In this document: piece after piece, positions 44,892-54,558 of the stretch
Layout of the letters: each line of letters starts with the position of its first letter
How positions within the stretch are numbered: position 1 is the stretch's first letter
NCBI RefSeq assembly: GCF_020179425.1
Contig: NZ_JAILYM010000003.1
Coordinates: 1 to 64,000 of the forward strand
Length of the DNA stretch: 64,000 nt
Direction of reading: 5' to 3'
Origin: Novosphingobium percolationis
Lineage (GTDB): Bacteria > Pseudomonadota > Alphaproteobacteria > Sphingomonadales > Sphingomonadaceae
Translations under genes and position numbers: made by a program
Notes under the pieces: model-generated
What the model was told of the DNA's origin: nothing
What the model saw: only the letters and a program-made list of their open reading frames with translations
Databases searched by the model: none

Positions 44892-45479
44892 TCAGAGCTC
44901 CTCGACTTCCTCGTCTTCTTCCTCGTCGTCCTCGTCGTCGATTTCGTCCCCTTCCTGCGCTTCGAGCGCGTCGATCAGGGCCTGCGTGAAGGCGGGGATG
45001 TCGTCGGGCTTGCGGCTGGTGATGAGGTTGTCGTCGATCGCCACTTCCTCGTCGACCACGTCGGCGCCGGCGTTTTCGAGATCGGTGCGGATCGAAGGCC
45101 AGCCGGTGACGGTGCGGCCATCGATGATGTCGGCTTCCACCAGCAGCCAGGGGCCATGGCAGATCGCCGCGATCGGCTTGCCGAGGTCGTCGAATTCCTC
45201 GACCAGCGCGATGGCGCGCTCGTCCATGCGCAGCACGTCGGGGTTCATCTGGCCGCCGGGCAGCAGCAGCGCATCGAAATCGTCGGCGGAGACGTCCTCG
45301 ATATCGGCATCGACGGGCACGGACTTGCCCCATTCGCCGTGGTTCCAGCCACGGATTTCACCGACCTTGGGACTGGCGACGACGGTTTCGTAGCCGGCGG
45401 CTTCGAGCAGCTTCTTGGGTTCGATCAGTTCCGATTGTTCGAAACCGTCGGTGGCGAGGATCAGCACGCGCTTGGCCAT
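44892..45479 (-). CDS. DJ-1/PfpI-family protein with acidic C-terminal tail
   Basis: The product has 195 residues from the ATG at 45479. The class I glutamine-amidotransferase-like fold is clear: RVLILATDGFEQSEL, ALLLPGGQMNPD, and AAICHGPWLLV with the nucleophile C107 in the elbow, followed by TGWPSIRTDLENAGA. Related proteins act as glyoxalases, deglycases or chaperones (YhbO/PfpI group). The last 23 residues (from about 173) are almost all Asp and Glu, which is not usual for the family. The tail is encoded by a CTC/GTC trinucleotide-like tract near 44894-44945. It is divergent from parC. Confidence 0.88.
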   Translation of the reverse strand: MAKRVLILATDGFEQSELIEPKKLLEAAGYETVVASPKVGEIRGWNHGEWGKSVPVDADIEDVSADDFDALLLPGGQMNPDVLRMDERAIALVEEFDDLGKPIAAICHGPWLLVEADIIDGRTVTGWPSIRTDLENAGADVVDEEVAIDDNLITSRKPDDIPAFTQALIDALEAQEGDEIDDEDDEEEDEEVEEL

Positions 45480-45524
45480 GGGAAATACTCCGGGGGGCGG
45501 GAATCGCCCCGCCATAATGAGCGG

Positions 45525-45539
45525 GTTCGGTGACAGTTC
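45525..45539. promoter_or_regulatory. LexA-like box GTTC-N7-GTTC upstream of parC
   Basis: GTTC, GGTGACA, GTTC lies in the 103-base divergent region between the DJ-1/PfpI gene and parC, 44 bases before the parC start. It matches the alphaproteobacterial SOS operator exactly. A chance occurrence is possible. Confidence 0.45.
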
Positions 45540-45582
45540 CTCGGTTCCCCACGAGCCAACTCGTTGCTAAGACGTTCTGCCT

Positions 45583-47868
45583 ATGGCGAGCACCACTTCC
45601 GAGCCCGATCCGTTCGACGCCATCGTCGACGCCCCTTTCGATTCCGCGCTGTCGGAACGCTACCTCGTCTACGCGCTCAGCACGATCACGGCGCGGTCGC
45701 TGCCGGACCTGCGCGATGGGCTGAAGCCGGTGCACCGCCGCCTGTTGTGGGCGATGCGGCAGCTGAAGCTGGACGCCAACGGCGCGTTCAAGAAGTCGGC
45801 GCGCGTGGTCGGCGACGTGATCGGCAAGTATCACCCGCACGGCGATGCCTCGGTCTATGATGCGATGGTGCGCTTGGCGCAGAGCTTCGCGCTGCGCTAT
45901 CCGCTGGTCGAGGGGCAGGGCAACTTCGGCAACATCGACGGCGATAACGCGGCTGCCTATCGCTACACCGAAGCGCGGCTGACGCGCACGGCGATGCGCC
46001 TGATGGCGGGGCTGGACGAAGGCACGGTCGATTTCCACCCGACCTACAATGGCGAGGAAGAGGAGCCGGAGATCTTTCCGGGCCTGTTCCCGAACCTGCT
46101 CGCCAACGGGTCGAGCGGGATCGCGGTGGGCATGGCCACCAACATCCCCAGCCATAACGTGGCCGAGATCGTCGATGCCACGCTGATGCTGATCGACAAT
46201 CCGGCGGTCGAGCACAGCCAGCTGATGGAGGTGTTCCACGGGCCGGACTTTCCCACCGGCGGCGTGGTGGTCGATAGCCCGGCAGCGATTTCGGCGGCCT
46301 ACGAAAGCGGCAAGGGCGCGATCCGCGTGCGCGCGCGCTTTTCCACCGGGCGGGCCGAGGATGGCGCGTGGGAAGATACCGGAATCGAGAAGCTCGGCAG
46401 CGGCCAGTGGCAGCTCGTGATCAGCGAAATTCCCTACATGGTGCAGAAGGGCAAGCTGATCGAGCAGATCGCCGCGCTGATCGGCGACAAGAAGCTGCCC
46501 ATCCTGGAGGACGTGCGCGACGAATCGGATGAACAGATCCGCATCGTGCTGGTGCCCAAGAGCCGCAACGTCGATCCCGACTTGCTCAAGGAATCGCTCT
46601 ATCGCCTGACCGACCTCGAAACGCGCTTCGGGCTGAACCTCAACGTGCTCGATGCGCATCGCACGCCGGGCGTGTTGGGGCTGAAGCTGCTGTTGCAGGA
46701 ATGGACGATCAGCCAGATCGATATCCTGCTACGCCGATCGCAGCACCGGCTGGACAAGATCGCCGCGCGGCTGGAGCTGCTCGAAGGCTATATCATTGCC
46801 TACCTCAACCTCGACCGGATCATCGAGATCATCCGCACCGAGGACGAGCCCAAACCATTGATGATGGCAGAGTTCGGCCTGACCGACCGGCAGGCCGAGG
46901 CGATCCTCAACATGCGGCTGCGCAGTTTGCGCAAGCTGGAGGAGATGGAGCTGCGCAAGGAGCGCGACGAACTGCTGGCCGAGAAGGACGAGCTGGAGAA
47001 GCTGCTCGACAGCCCGGCCCGCCAGCGCACGCGGCTCAAGCGCGACCTGAACGCGCTGCGCAAGGAATATGGCCCCGATACGGAGCTGGGCCGCCGCCGC
47101 ACGACCATGGCCGAGGCCGCGCCGACGCGCGAATTCAACATGGATGCGATGATCGAGAAGGAGCCGGTCACGGTGATCGTCTCGCAGCGCGGCTGGATCC
47201 GCGCGGCCAAGGGGCACCTGCCGCTGGATGGCGACTTCAAGTTTAAGGAGGGCGATGGCCCCGCCTTCGCGCTTCATGCGCAGACCACCGACAAGCTGCT
47301 GGTCGCGCTCGACAACGGGCGGTTCTATACCTTGGGCGCGGACAAGCTGCCGGGCGCGCGCGGCTTTGGCGAGCCGATCCGCACGATGGTCGACATCGAT
47401 CCCGAGGCGCACATCGTGGCCGTGGTGCCGTGGAAGGCCAAGGGGCAACTGCTGCTGGCCAGCAACACCGGGCGCGGGTTCACGGCGGAAATGGACGAAC
47501 TGCTGGCGGAAACGCGAAAGGGGCGCGGCGTGGTTTCGACCAAGCCCGGCGTGAAGCTGACCCATGTGCGCGAGATCGCCGCCGAGCACGATCACGTCGC
47601 GGTGATAGGCGAAAACCGCAAGCTGGTGATCTTCGCGCTGTCCGAAGTGCCGATCCTGGCCAAGGGGCAGGGAGTCACGCTGCAACGCTACAAGGACGGC
47701 GGCATGGCCGACCTGGTAACGCTGAAGTTCGAGGACGGGCTGACCTGGGCGATGGGCGGCGACAGCGGGCGCACGCGCGTCGAAAAGGACCTGATGCCGT
47801 GGAAGGTGGCGCGCGGCGCGGCCGGACGGTTGCCGCCCAACGGGTTCCCCAGAGACAACAAGTTTTGA
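45583..47868 (+). CDS. parC: DNA topoisomerase IV subunit A
   Basis: The product has 761 residues. The breakage-reunion domain contains [28 protein letters not shown], the catalytic tyrosine in AYRYTEARL (Y128) and the quinolone-determining [10 protein letters not shown]. The C-terminal part is shorter than in GyrA and lacks the GQRGGKG GyrA-box, which identifies ParC. With ParE it decatenates daughter chromosomes. At the positions of E. coli ParC Ser80 and Glu84 this protein has Ala89 and Asp93. A LexA-like box lies upstream. parE is not in the window. Confidence 0.94.
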   Translation: MASTTSEPDPFDAIVDAPFDSALSERYLVYALSTITARSLPDLRDGLKPVHRRLLWAMRQLKLDANGAFKKSARVVGDVIGKYHPHGDASVYDAMVRLAQSFALRYPLVEGQGNFGNIDGDNAAAYRYTEARLTRTAMRLMAGLDEGTVDFHPTYNGEEEEPEIFPGLFPNLLANGSSGIAVGMATNIPSHNVAEIVDATLMLIDNPAVEHSQLMEVFHGPDFPTGGVVVDSPAAISAAYESGKGAIRVRARFSTGRAEDGAWEDTGIEKLGSGQWQLVISEIPYMVQKGKLIEQIAALIGDKKLPILEDVRDESDEQIRIVLVPKSRNVDPDLLKESLYRLTDLETRFGLNLNVLDAHRTPGVLGLKLLLQEWTISQIDILLRRSQHRLDKIAARLELLEGYIIAYLNLDRIIEIIRTEDEPKPLMMAEFGLTDRQAEAILNMRLRSLRKLEEMELRKERDELLAEKDELEKLLDSPARQRTRLKRDLNALRKEYGPDTELGRRRTTMAEAAPTREFNMDAMIEKEPVTVIVSQRGWIRAAKGHLPLDGDFKFKEGDGPAFALHAQTTDKLLVALDNGRFYTLGADKLPGARGFGEPIRTMVDIDPEAHIVAVVPWKAKGQLLLASNTGRGFTAEMDELLAETRKGRGVVSTKPGVKLTHVREIAAEHDHVAVIGENRKLVIFALSEVPILAKGQGVTLQRYKDGGMADLVTLKFEDGLTWAMGGDSGRTRVEKDLMPWKVARGAAGRLPPNGFPRDNKF

Positions 47869-47943
47869 CAAAAGTTCTGACTCGACCTTGTTCACACATC
47901 TGTTAAGCGCGCGGTTAACTGCTGGATGAAAGGGAGAGAACCC

Positions 47944-48717
47944 GTGGACAAGCCCCGTTATTCGCTCGAAGGCCGCGTGGCGTTGATCACAGGCGCGTCG
48001 TCCGGGCTGGGCGCGCGGTTCGCGCGGCTTTACGCGGCGGCGGGGGCCAAGGTGGTGATCGGCGCGCGCCGGGCCGAGCGCATCGCTTCGCTGGCCGCCG
48101 AGATCGAGGCGGCTGGCGGGCAGGCGCTGGCCGTGTCGATGGACGTGACCGACGAAGCCTCGATCATCGCCGCCTTCGATGCCGCCGAAGCGAAGTTCGG
48201 CGCGCCCGACGTGGTGGTGGCCAATGCCGGGATCGTCGAGGCGGGGCGCTCGATCGACCTGCCTGCCGATGCCATGCGCCGCGTGGTCGACACCAACTTC
48301 AACGGCGTATGGCTGACCGCGCGCGAAGGCGCGCGCCGCATGATCAAGGCAGGGTCCAAGGAAACCGAGCGCGGGCGGATCATCCTGACCGGCTCGATCA
48401 CCGCCGACATGACGGGGCAGGGCGACGCCGCCTATGCCGCGACCAAGGCGGGCGTGGTGCATCTGGGCCGCCAGTTCGCGCGCGAATGGGCGCGGCAGGG
48501 GATAAACGTCAACACGATCCAGCCGGGCTACATCCGCACCGAGATCGACGGCGAATGGTTCGACAGCGAAGGTGGCAAGGCGCAGATCGCCACCTGGCCG
48601 CGCCGTCGCCTGACCGACATTTCGGCGCTGGACGATCCGATGCTGTTCTTCGCCTCGGACGCCTCGCGCTTCGTCACGGGCGCGCATATCTCGATCGACG
48701 ACGGGCAGTCGCTGTAA
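47944..48717 (+). CDS. Short-chain dehydrogenase/reductase (SDR)
   Basis: The product has 257 residues from a GTG at 47944. The sequence AGGGAG ends 7 bases before it and lies inside the frame of the upstream ATG (47926), so the GTG is preferred. The classical SDR pattern is TGASSGLG (cofactor), VVVANAGIV, LTGSITADMTG (catalytic Ser) and YAATKAG (Tyr-x3-Lys), then PGYIRTEI. The final GAHISIDDGQSL is typical. The Arg-rich ARRAER after strand 2 suggests NADP preference. The substrate is unknown. It follows parC by 75 bases without a visible terminator. Confidence 0.88.
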   Translation: MDKPRYSLEGRVALITGASSGLGARFARLYAAAGAKVVIGARRAERIASLAAEIEAAGGQALAVSMDVTDEASIIAAFDAAEAKFGAPDVVVANAGIVEAGRSIDLPADAMRRVVDTNFNGVWLTAREGARRMIKAGSKETERGRIILTGSITADMTGQGDAAYAATKAGVVHLGRQFAREWARQGINVNTIQPGYIRTEIDGEWFDSEGGKAQIATWPRRRLTDISALDDPMLFFASDASRFVTGAHISIDDGQSL

Positions 48718-48725
48718 GCGCGGCC

Positions 48726-48756
48726 CGGCGGGGCGGGGCCGATTACCGCCCCGCCG
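48726..48756. terminator. Hairpin between the convergent SDR and DsbD-type genes
   Basis: An 11-base-pair perfect stem CGGCGGGGCGG / CCGCCCCGCCG has a 9-base loop. Its right arm reads into the last codons of the DsbD-type gene. It can act as a terminator for the SDR gene. Confidence 0.45.
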
Positions 48757-50794
48757 CCAGCCCCGGCAGCGTTTCGGGCGTCAGCACTTGCGGCAGCTTC
48801 TGCGGTTCGCCGCGGGCGGGATACCACAGGTAGAGCGGCACGCCTGCGACGCCTTGTTCGCCGAGGAAGCGGGTGATTTCGGGATCGCGGCGGGTCCAGT
48901 CGCCCACCAGCACGACGACGCCCGCCTTGCGGAAGGCATCGCGCGTGGCTTCGCGTTCGATCGAGGTGCTTTCGTTGACCTTGCACGAGAGGCACCAGTC
49001 GGCGGTGAAATAGGCGAAGACCGGCTTGCCCGAGGCGCGGGCGCTGGCGAGCGCGGCTTGGCTGAACGGCTGGGCATCGAGCAGGCCCGCGTCGGCCTGC
49101 TTGTGCGAATCGGCAAGACGCGGGGTAGCCAGATAGGCGGTGGCCGCCAACGCCAGTAGTGCGGGCGCGACGAAGCGGGCAACCGGCAGGCCCTTGCGCT
49201 GCGCGCGCCCGGCGAAGGCCAGCGCGACGACGACGACGGCGCCCAGAGCGGCGGCGGCGGCGGCGAACGTCGCGCCGCCCAACCGCCAGGCCAGCCAGCC
49301 GAGCGCCAGCGCGGTGAGGCCCATGGGCAGGGCCATGACCTGGCGGAACTTTTCCATCCACGCGCCGGGCTTGGGCAGCAGGCGGCGCAAGGGCGGCACG
49401 AAGCCCAGCAGCAGGAACGGTAGCGCAAGGCCCAGGCCGAGCGCGGCGAACACGGCGAGCGCCGCCCATGTCGGCAGGACCAGCGCCGCCCCCATCGCGG
49501 CGGCCATGAACGGGCCGGTGCAGGGGGTGGCGACGAAGGCCGCGAGCAGTCCGGTGCCGAACGCACCCATCGACCCTGCGCCGCGCTCCACCGACAGGCC
49601 CGGCATTTCGTAGAGCCCTGCGAAGTTGGCGGTGATGGCCAGCGCCAGCAGCAGCAGCACCGCCACCACGCCCGGTTCCTGCAACTGGAACGCCCAGCCG
49701 ACCTGTTCTCCGCCCGCGCGCAGGGCGAGCATCGCAGCCCCCAGCGCGAGGCAGGCGAGAATGACACCCGCCGCATAGGCCAGCCCTTCGCGCCGGGCGT
49801 GGTGCGAATTGCCGCGCGCCAGCGCCAGCGCCTTGAGGCTGAGGATCGGGAACACGCAGGGCATGACGTTGAGCACGAGCCCGCCCGCCAGTGCGCCGAG
49901 GATCGCCAGCGCGAGCGTGGTGGCGGAAAAGGCAGCGGTTCCGGTAAGTGGCGTGCCGCCGTCGGGCACCGGGCCGGGCTTTGCGGTGAGTGCGATGCCG
50001 CCCGCGCCTTCGCCCAATGACAGCACGCCGGAAATGAGGCCGGGGCGCTCTGCCGAAGGCACCTTGGCACGGGGAAGGTCGACGATCAGCAGGTCGCCCT
50101 TGCGGCGAAACACCTGCGGCGCGGCGTAATCGACCAGCCCGTCGCCCGCGATGAAGAAGTGCGGGTCTTCCACGCGCGCGGTGGCGGGGAACGGGATCGC
50201 GAGGCTGAGGCCCTTTGCCGTGGTGGTGAAGGTTCCGGCGCGGTCGAGCGGGGCGGGCAGGGCGGCGCGCCAGCCGGAAAAGCGCGCCTCGGCAGGCCCT
50301 TCGCCGACGGTGACGGTGCCTTGCAAGGTTGCCTGTTCGGGCACGCAGATGGTTTCGGTGCAGGCCAGCCATTGCGCCTTGGCCGAGATCGGCAGGGTGG
50401 TGCCTGCTTGCGCATCGGCCGGCAAGGTCAGTGGCACGAGCACGGCATAGGCGTGCTCATAGACGTGGTTCATCAGCCCCTGCACGAGCAGCGTCTGCGG
50501 CACGGGGTATTGCAGGTCGCCAGCCTTTGAACCCTTGGGCAGAGTCCAGTCGAGCGTGAGGCCGAGGCCCGCATCGCCGGGATTGAGCCAGTAGCCGTGC
50601 CAGCCTTGTTCGGGCTGCATCGTTACCGCGAGCATGACCTCGCCACCGCGCGCGCCGGGCTTTTCGGCCACGAGGCTGGCGGTGATGTGATTGGCCTGCG
50701 CCGGGGAAACCGACAGGACCAGCGCCATGATCGTCGCAAAAAGTGCGGCAAGCAACCGTGCGGTCACATTCGCGGCTAAGGTGCTGGCGCGCAT
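48743..50794 (-). CDS. DsbD-family protein-disulfide reductase
   Basis: The product has 683 residues from the ATG at 50794. The signal peptide (LLAALFATIMALVLSVSPAQA) leads to a periplasmic DsbD-alpha/ScsB-like domain with the disulfide pair in CTETIC. The membrane part has about eight helices, with MPCVFPILSLK and TPCTGPFMAAAMG supplying the two membrane cysteines. A C-terminal thioredoxin-like domain has ADWCLSCK (C-x-x-C). The protein carries reducing power from cytoplasmic thioredoxin to periplasmic partners, for example for cytochrome c maturation or metal-stress repair. It is divergent from the phosphatase gene. Confidence 0.92.
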   Translation of the reverse strand: MRASTLAANVTARLLAALFATIMALVLSVSPAQANHITASLVAEKPGARGGEVMLAVTMQPEQGWHGYWLNPGDAGLGLTLDWTLPKGSKAGDLQYPVPQTLLVQGLMNHVYEHAYAVLVPLTLPADAQAGTTLPISAKAQWLACTETICVPEQATLQGTVTVGEGPAEARFSGWRAALPAPLDRAGTFTTTAKGLSLAIPFPATARVEDPHFFIAGDGLVDYAAPQVFRRKGDLLIVDLPRAKVPSAERPGLISGVLSLGEGAGGIALTAKPGPVPDGGTPLTGTAAFSATTLALAILGALAGGLVLNVMPCVFPILSLKALALARGNSHHARREGLAYAAGVILACLALGAAMLALRAGGEQVGWAFQLQEPGVVAVLLLLALAITANFAGLYEMPGLSVERGAGSMGAFGTGLLAAFVATPCTGPFMAAAMGAALVLPTWAALAVFAALGLGLALPFLLLGFVPPLRRLLPKPGAWMEKFRQVMALPMGLTALALGWLAWRLGGATFAAAAAALGAVVVVALAFAGRAQRKGLPVARFVAPALLALAATAYLATPRLADSHKQADAGLLDAQPFSQAALASARASGKPVFAYFTADWCLSCKVNESTSIEREATRDAFRKAGVVVLVGDWTRRDPEITRFLGEQGVAGVPLYLWYPARGEPQKLPQVLTPETLPGLAAGR

Positions 50795-50922
50795 GGACGA
50801 TCTGGCCTTCCTGGCTGGTGCGGCCCCTTGCACCCGATGCCTCGCGGGGCCAAGACCCGCGCTTAAGGGCGCATTGCAACCGAGTCCAGTGCAGCCCAAA
50901 GTGCACGCCAGACAGGAATCCG

Positions 50923-52695
50923 ATGATGGTTCGCTCCAAAGCCCTGCTTCTTCTCGCCGCCGCGCTGCTGCCGTTCCAGCCGCAGGCCTTTGCGCGCGCG
51001 CCCAAGGCGACGAAGCCCGCGCCCGTTGCCGCTGCTGCGCCCGCGATCCCGGCGGGTCGGCCCGCGCCGCGCCTGCTGGTGGCGATCGCGGTGGACCAGT
51101 TCTCGGCCGACTTGTTCGCGCAGTATCGCAGCCATTTCGTGGCAGGGCTTGCCCGGCTCTCGGGCGGCATGGCGTTTCCGGCAGGCTACCAGAGCCACGC
51201 CGCGACCGAGACCTGCCCCGGCCATTCGACGATCCTGACGGGGATGCGCCCGGCGCACACCGGGATCATCGCCAACACCTGGATCGACCAGTCGGTGGGC
51301 CGCGACAAGAAGGCGGTCTATTGCGCCGAGGACGAGACGCGCCAAGCGGCGGACCCGAAGGACTATGTCGCCTCGGTCGATCACCTGCTGGTGCCGACGT
51401 TGGGCGAACGGATGAAAGCGCAGTGGTCCGCCAGCCGCAACGTGGCAGTTTCGGGCAAGGATCGCGGCGCGCTGATGATGGGCGGGCACAAGATCGACCA
51501 GGTCTATTGGTGGAAGGGCAAGGGCTTTGCCACGCTCGAAGGTCGCACGCTGTCGCCCGAAGCCGTGGCCGAGAACAGCAGTCTGGCCGAGGTGCTTGGC
51601 GCGGGTGCGCCGGGCTTCACGCTGCCCGCGTGGTGCGGCGCGCAGGACCGCGCGATCGCGCTCAATACCGGCGCGGCGGCGGCGGGCGGGATCGGCATTG
51701 CCAACTCCATGGCAGGCGGCGCCGCGCCTGCGCCCACCGCGTTCAGCGTCGGCACCGGCCGCTTCGTGCTGGCGGCGGGTGATGCCAACGCCTTCCGCAC
51801 CTCGCCCCGGCTCGACCGCGCGACACTCGACCTTGCGACCGAGCTGGTCGATTCGATGAAGCTGGGCAAGGGCGCCGCGCCCGACATGCTGTCGGTTAGC
51901 CTGTCGGCCACCGACTACATCGGCCATGCCACTGGCACCGAGGGCGCGGAAATGTGCATCCAGATGCAGCAGCTGGACCTGGCGCTGGGGGATTTCTTCA
52001 AGGCGCTCGATGATCGCGGGCTCGACTATGCCGTGGTGCTGACCGCCGACCACGGCGGTTTCGACCTGCCCGAACGCCTGCACGAACAGGCGCTGCCGAG
52101 CGCCGAACGCGCCGCGCCTGCGCTGCTGCCCGAGCAGATTTCCGCCGCCGTCGCCGCGAAACTGAACCTCGATCCCAAGGGACTGGTGCTGGGCGATGGC
52201 GCGTTCGGCGATTTCTGGGTGAAGCGCGACCTTTCGGCGGAGGACAAGGCCCGTGTCGTGGCCGAGGCCAAGGCGCTGCTGATGGCCCAGCCGCAGGTGC
52301 AGGCGGTGTTCACCGCTGCCGAACTGGCTGCCGCCCCCATGCCGAGCGGCTCGCCCGAGACATGGAGTCTGCTCGATCGCGCGCGCGCCTCGTTCTATGC
52401 CCCGCGTTCGGGCGATTTCGTGGTGATCCTCAAGCGCGGGGTGGTGCCGATCGTGCGACCGATGCCGGGGATCGTGGCGACGCATGGATCGGCGTGGGAT
52501 TATGACCGGCGCGTGCCGATCCTGTTCTGGCGCGCAGGCATGACGCCGTTCGAACAGCCTAGCGCGGTCGAAACGGTGGACATTGCGCCCAGCCTTGCCG
52601 CATTGATCGGGCTCAAGGCGCCGGCGGGCACTTTTGATGGAAAGTGCCTCGATCTCGACGCCGGACCCGGCACGACGTGTGGAGTGACGAATTGA
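50923..52695 (+). CDS. Secreted alkaline phosphatase, PhoK/PafA type
   Basis: The product has 590 residues. The ATG at 50923 (a second ATG follows at once) has AGGA 5 bases upstream. The signal peptide is LLLLAAALLPFQPQAFA. The metal site and active site are ATETCPGHSTILTG (nucleophile Thr), NTWID (Asn), SGKDRGALMMGG (Lys and Arg as in PafA/SPAP), ADHGG and TAHGS-like GIVATHGSAWDYD. Thr rather than Ser as nucleophile plus KDR identify the Sphingomonas-type PhoK/PafA branch. That branch hydrolyses phosphomonoesters in the periplasm. The stop overlaps the next gene's TTG start. Confidence 0.88.
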   Translation: MMVRSKALLLLAAALLPFQPQAFARAPKATKPAPVAAAAPAIPAGRPAPRLLVAIAVDQFSADLFAQYRSHFVAGLARLSGGMAFPAGYQSHAATETCPGHSTILTGMRPAHTGIIANTWIDQSVGRDKKAVYCAEDETRQAADPKDYVASVDHLLVPTLGERMKAQWSASRNVAVSGKDRGALMMGGHKIDQVYWWKGKGFATLEGRTLSPEAVAENSSLAEVLGAGAPGFTLPAWCGAQDRAIALNTGAAAAGGIGIANSMAGGAAPAPTAFSVGTGRFVLAAGDANAFRTSPRLDRATLDLATELVDSMKLGKGAAPDMLSVSLSATDYIGHATGTEGAEMCIQMQQLDLALGDFFKALDDRGLDYAVVLTADHGGFDLPERLHEQALPSAERAAPALLPEQISAAVAAKLNLDPKGLVLGDGAFGDFWVKRDLSAEDKARVVAEAKALLMAQPQVQAVFTAAELAAAPMPSGSPETWSLLDRARASFYAPRSGDFVVILKRGVVPIVRPMPGIVATHGSAWDYDRRVPILFWRAGMTPFEQPSAVETVDIAPSLAALIGLKAPAGTFDGKCLDLDAGPGTTCGVTN

Positions 52696-53939
52696 GCGAA
52701 GTTGCCATTGAAGTGACGGCCCGCGCCCCCGATGCCCGTGCAGACGTGGTGATCCTTGGGGGGGGCCTTGTCGGCATGACGTTGGCGATCGGCCTTGCAA
52801 AGCAGGGGATCACCAGCGTCGTGGTCGACAGTTCGGACCCGGCGGCGCAGACCGCGCAAGGGTTCGACGGGCGCGCCTCGGCGATTTCGACGGCGAGCTG
52901 GAACCTCTATGCCAACCTCGGCATGGCGGCGGACCTGGAAGCCAAGGGTTGCCCGATCGCCTCGATCGCCGTGACCGACGCGATGAAGCCGGGACGGATC
53001 GATTTCCGTCCGGGCGAAGGCGACGGCTCGCTGGGGCGGATGTATGCCAACCGCGATTTGCGCATCGCGATGTATGGCGCGGCGGCGCGCGAGGACGCGA
53101 TCACCTTCATCACCAACGCCCGCGTGGTGGAGCGTGAACGTGGGAGCCATGGCGTGCGGGTGACGCTCGCCGACGGGCGCGTGCTCGCGGGCAGCCTGCT
53201 GGTGGGGGCCGAAGGGCGCCAGTCGCCCACGCGCGACGAGGCAGGGTTCACGCCCGCGCGCTGGGATTATGGCCACCGCGCGATCATCACCGGGCTGTAC
53301 CACGAAAAGCCGCACGGCAACGTGGCGTGGGAAATCTTCTATCCGGCGGGGCCCTTCGCGCTGCTGCCACTGCTCGACGAGAATGGCCGTCACCGTTCGG
53401 CGCTGGTGTGGACCGTTGCGGAAAAGGATGCGGCAGGCGTGCTGGCGCTGCCCGAATCCGCGTTCCTGTCCGAAGTCGAACGGCGCATGGACGGGATCTT
53501 CGGCACAATCGAGCTGGCCAGCCCGCGTTCGTCCTACCCGCTGAACTTCCACCACACCGCGAAGATCGTAGACGATCGGCTGGCGCTGGTGGGCGATGCC
53601 GCGCACGGGATGCACCCGATCGCGGGGCAGGGCCTCAACGTGGGCCTGCGCGATGTGGCCGCGCTGGTCGAGGTGCTGGCCGAAGGGATGCGGCTGGGGC
53701 TGGAGGCGGGCGATGCGCAGCTGCTGGCGCGCTACGAACGCTGGCGCGCGCTCGATACCTTCATGGTGGCGGGCGCGACCGACGTGCTGACGCGGCTGTT
53801 CGGCCTGCCGGGGCGCATTCCCTCCGCGATCCGCCGCTTCGGCATGGCGGGCGTGCAGCGCAGCCCGACGCTCAAGCGCTTCTTTATGGACGAGGCGCGG
53901 GGCATGAGTGGGAAGCTGCCCGCGCTGTTGCAGGCTTAA
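52692..53939 (+). CDS. UbiH/UbiF/COQ6-family FAD-dependent hydroxylase
   Basis: The product has 415 residues and probably starts at a TTG at 52692 inside the stop of the phosphatase gene (TTGA overlap), with GGAG 7 bases upstream. Motifs are VVILGGGLVGMTLAIGLA (FAD-binding dinucleotide fold), the central DGRAS region, and LVGDAAHGMHPIAGQGLN (GD motif binding FAD). This is the ubiquinone-biosynthesis hydroxylase family, which adds oxygen to the ring of the polyprenyl intermediate. The ring position cannot be read. The translational coupling to a phosphatase is unexpected. Confidence 0.87.
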   Translation: MSEVAIEVTARAPDARADVVILGGGLVGMTLAIGLAKQGITSVVVDSSDPAAQTAQGFDGRASAISTASWNLYANLGMAADLEAKGCPIASIAVTDAMKPGRIDFRPGEGDGSLGRMYANRDLRIAMYGAAAREDAITFITNARVVERERGSHGVRVTLADGRVLAGSLLVGAEGRQSPTRDEAGFTPARWDYGHRAIITGLYHEKPHGNVAWEIFYPAGPFALLPLLDENGRHRSALVWTVAEKDAAGVLALPESAFLSEVERRMDGIFGTIELASPRSSYPLNFHHTAKIVDDRLALVGDAAHGMHPIAGQGLNVGLRDVAALVEVLAEGMRLGLEAGDAQLLARYERWRALDTFMVAGATDVLTRLFGLPGRIPSAIRRFGMAGVQRSPTLKRFFMDEARGMSGKLPALLQA

Positions 53940-53973
53940 CGAGGCGCGGGGGTAGCCCTGCGCCCATCTTGCC

Positions 53974-54510
53974 TCACAGCTTGCCGAACTTCGCTTCGTA
54001 GCCGCTGGTGTCGCCGCCAGCGAGCAGCTGCGCCTGTTCCACCCACGAATCGCGCTTGGGGCGCCCGGCGAAGCTGCCGAGCTGGGCGTCGATCGCGGCC
54101 ATGTCGGCCTCGCTCCACGCAGCGATCTGGGCATAGGTGGTGACGCCCAGTTCCTTCAGCCGCGCGTTGAGCTTCGGGCCGACGCCCTTGATGCGGCTCA
54201 GGTCGTCGCCCGCCGGGGCGGGCGCGGCGGCTTCGACTTCCTCTTCAGCGGCATGGGCGACGATTTCGCCGACGCCTGCCATCAGGCCAGAGGCGGGGCC
54301 GGGGACGATGGGCGGGATCGCGGCGGCGGGGGCTGCGTCGATCAGCGCGGTGTTGCGCTGGGCAGGGCCTGCGCCTTCAGAGAGAACGTCGTTGTATTCG
54401 CGCGTCTGCCGGGCGGGCTTGGCCCGGCCCCACACCAGCCACGCGACCAGAAGGACCAGCGCGAGGACTGCGGCGACCGCGATCCAGTTGGCCTCGATCA
54501 TCTGAACCAT
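53974..54510 (-). CDS. Membrane-anchored helix-hairpin-helix protein
   Basis: The product has 178 residues. The ATG at 54510 has GGGAG 5 bases upstream. One N-terminal helix (WIAVAAVLALVLLVAWLVWG) is followed by an Ala/Pro-rich linker. The C-terminal domain (about 112-178) contains DLSRIKGVGPKLNARLKELGV, a helix-hairpin-helix GVGP motif like those in DUF4332 and nucleic-acid-binding proteins, and ends GSFAGRPKRDSWVEQA. Such 'SH3/HhH' membrane proteins are widespread in alphaproteobacteria, with unknown function. It may bind DNA or protein at the membrane. Confidence 0.72.
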   Translation of the reverse strand: MVQMIEANWIAVAAVLALVLLVAWLVWGRAKPARQTREYNDVLSEGAGPAQRNTALIDAAPAAAIPPIVPGPASGLMAGVGEIVAHAAEEEVEAAAPAPAGDDLSRIKGVGPKLNARLKELGVTTYAQIAAWSEADMAAIDAQLGSFAGRPKRDSWVEQAQLLAGGDTSGYEAKFGKL

Positions 54511-54558
54511 GCGAACTCCCCGATTGATGCGCCCGTGCAAGGGCCGCGCGTTCGAACC

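Noticed and set aside
47883..47903. GTTC repeats upstream of the SDR gene considered as a LexA box
   Set aside because: The spacing between the two GTTC copies is 12 bases, not the 7 required.
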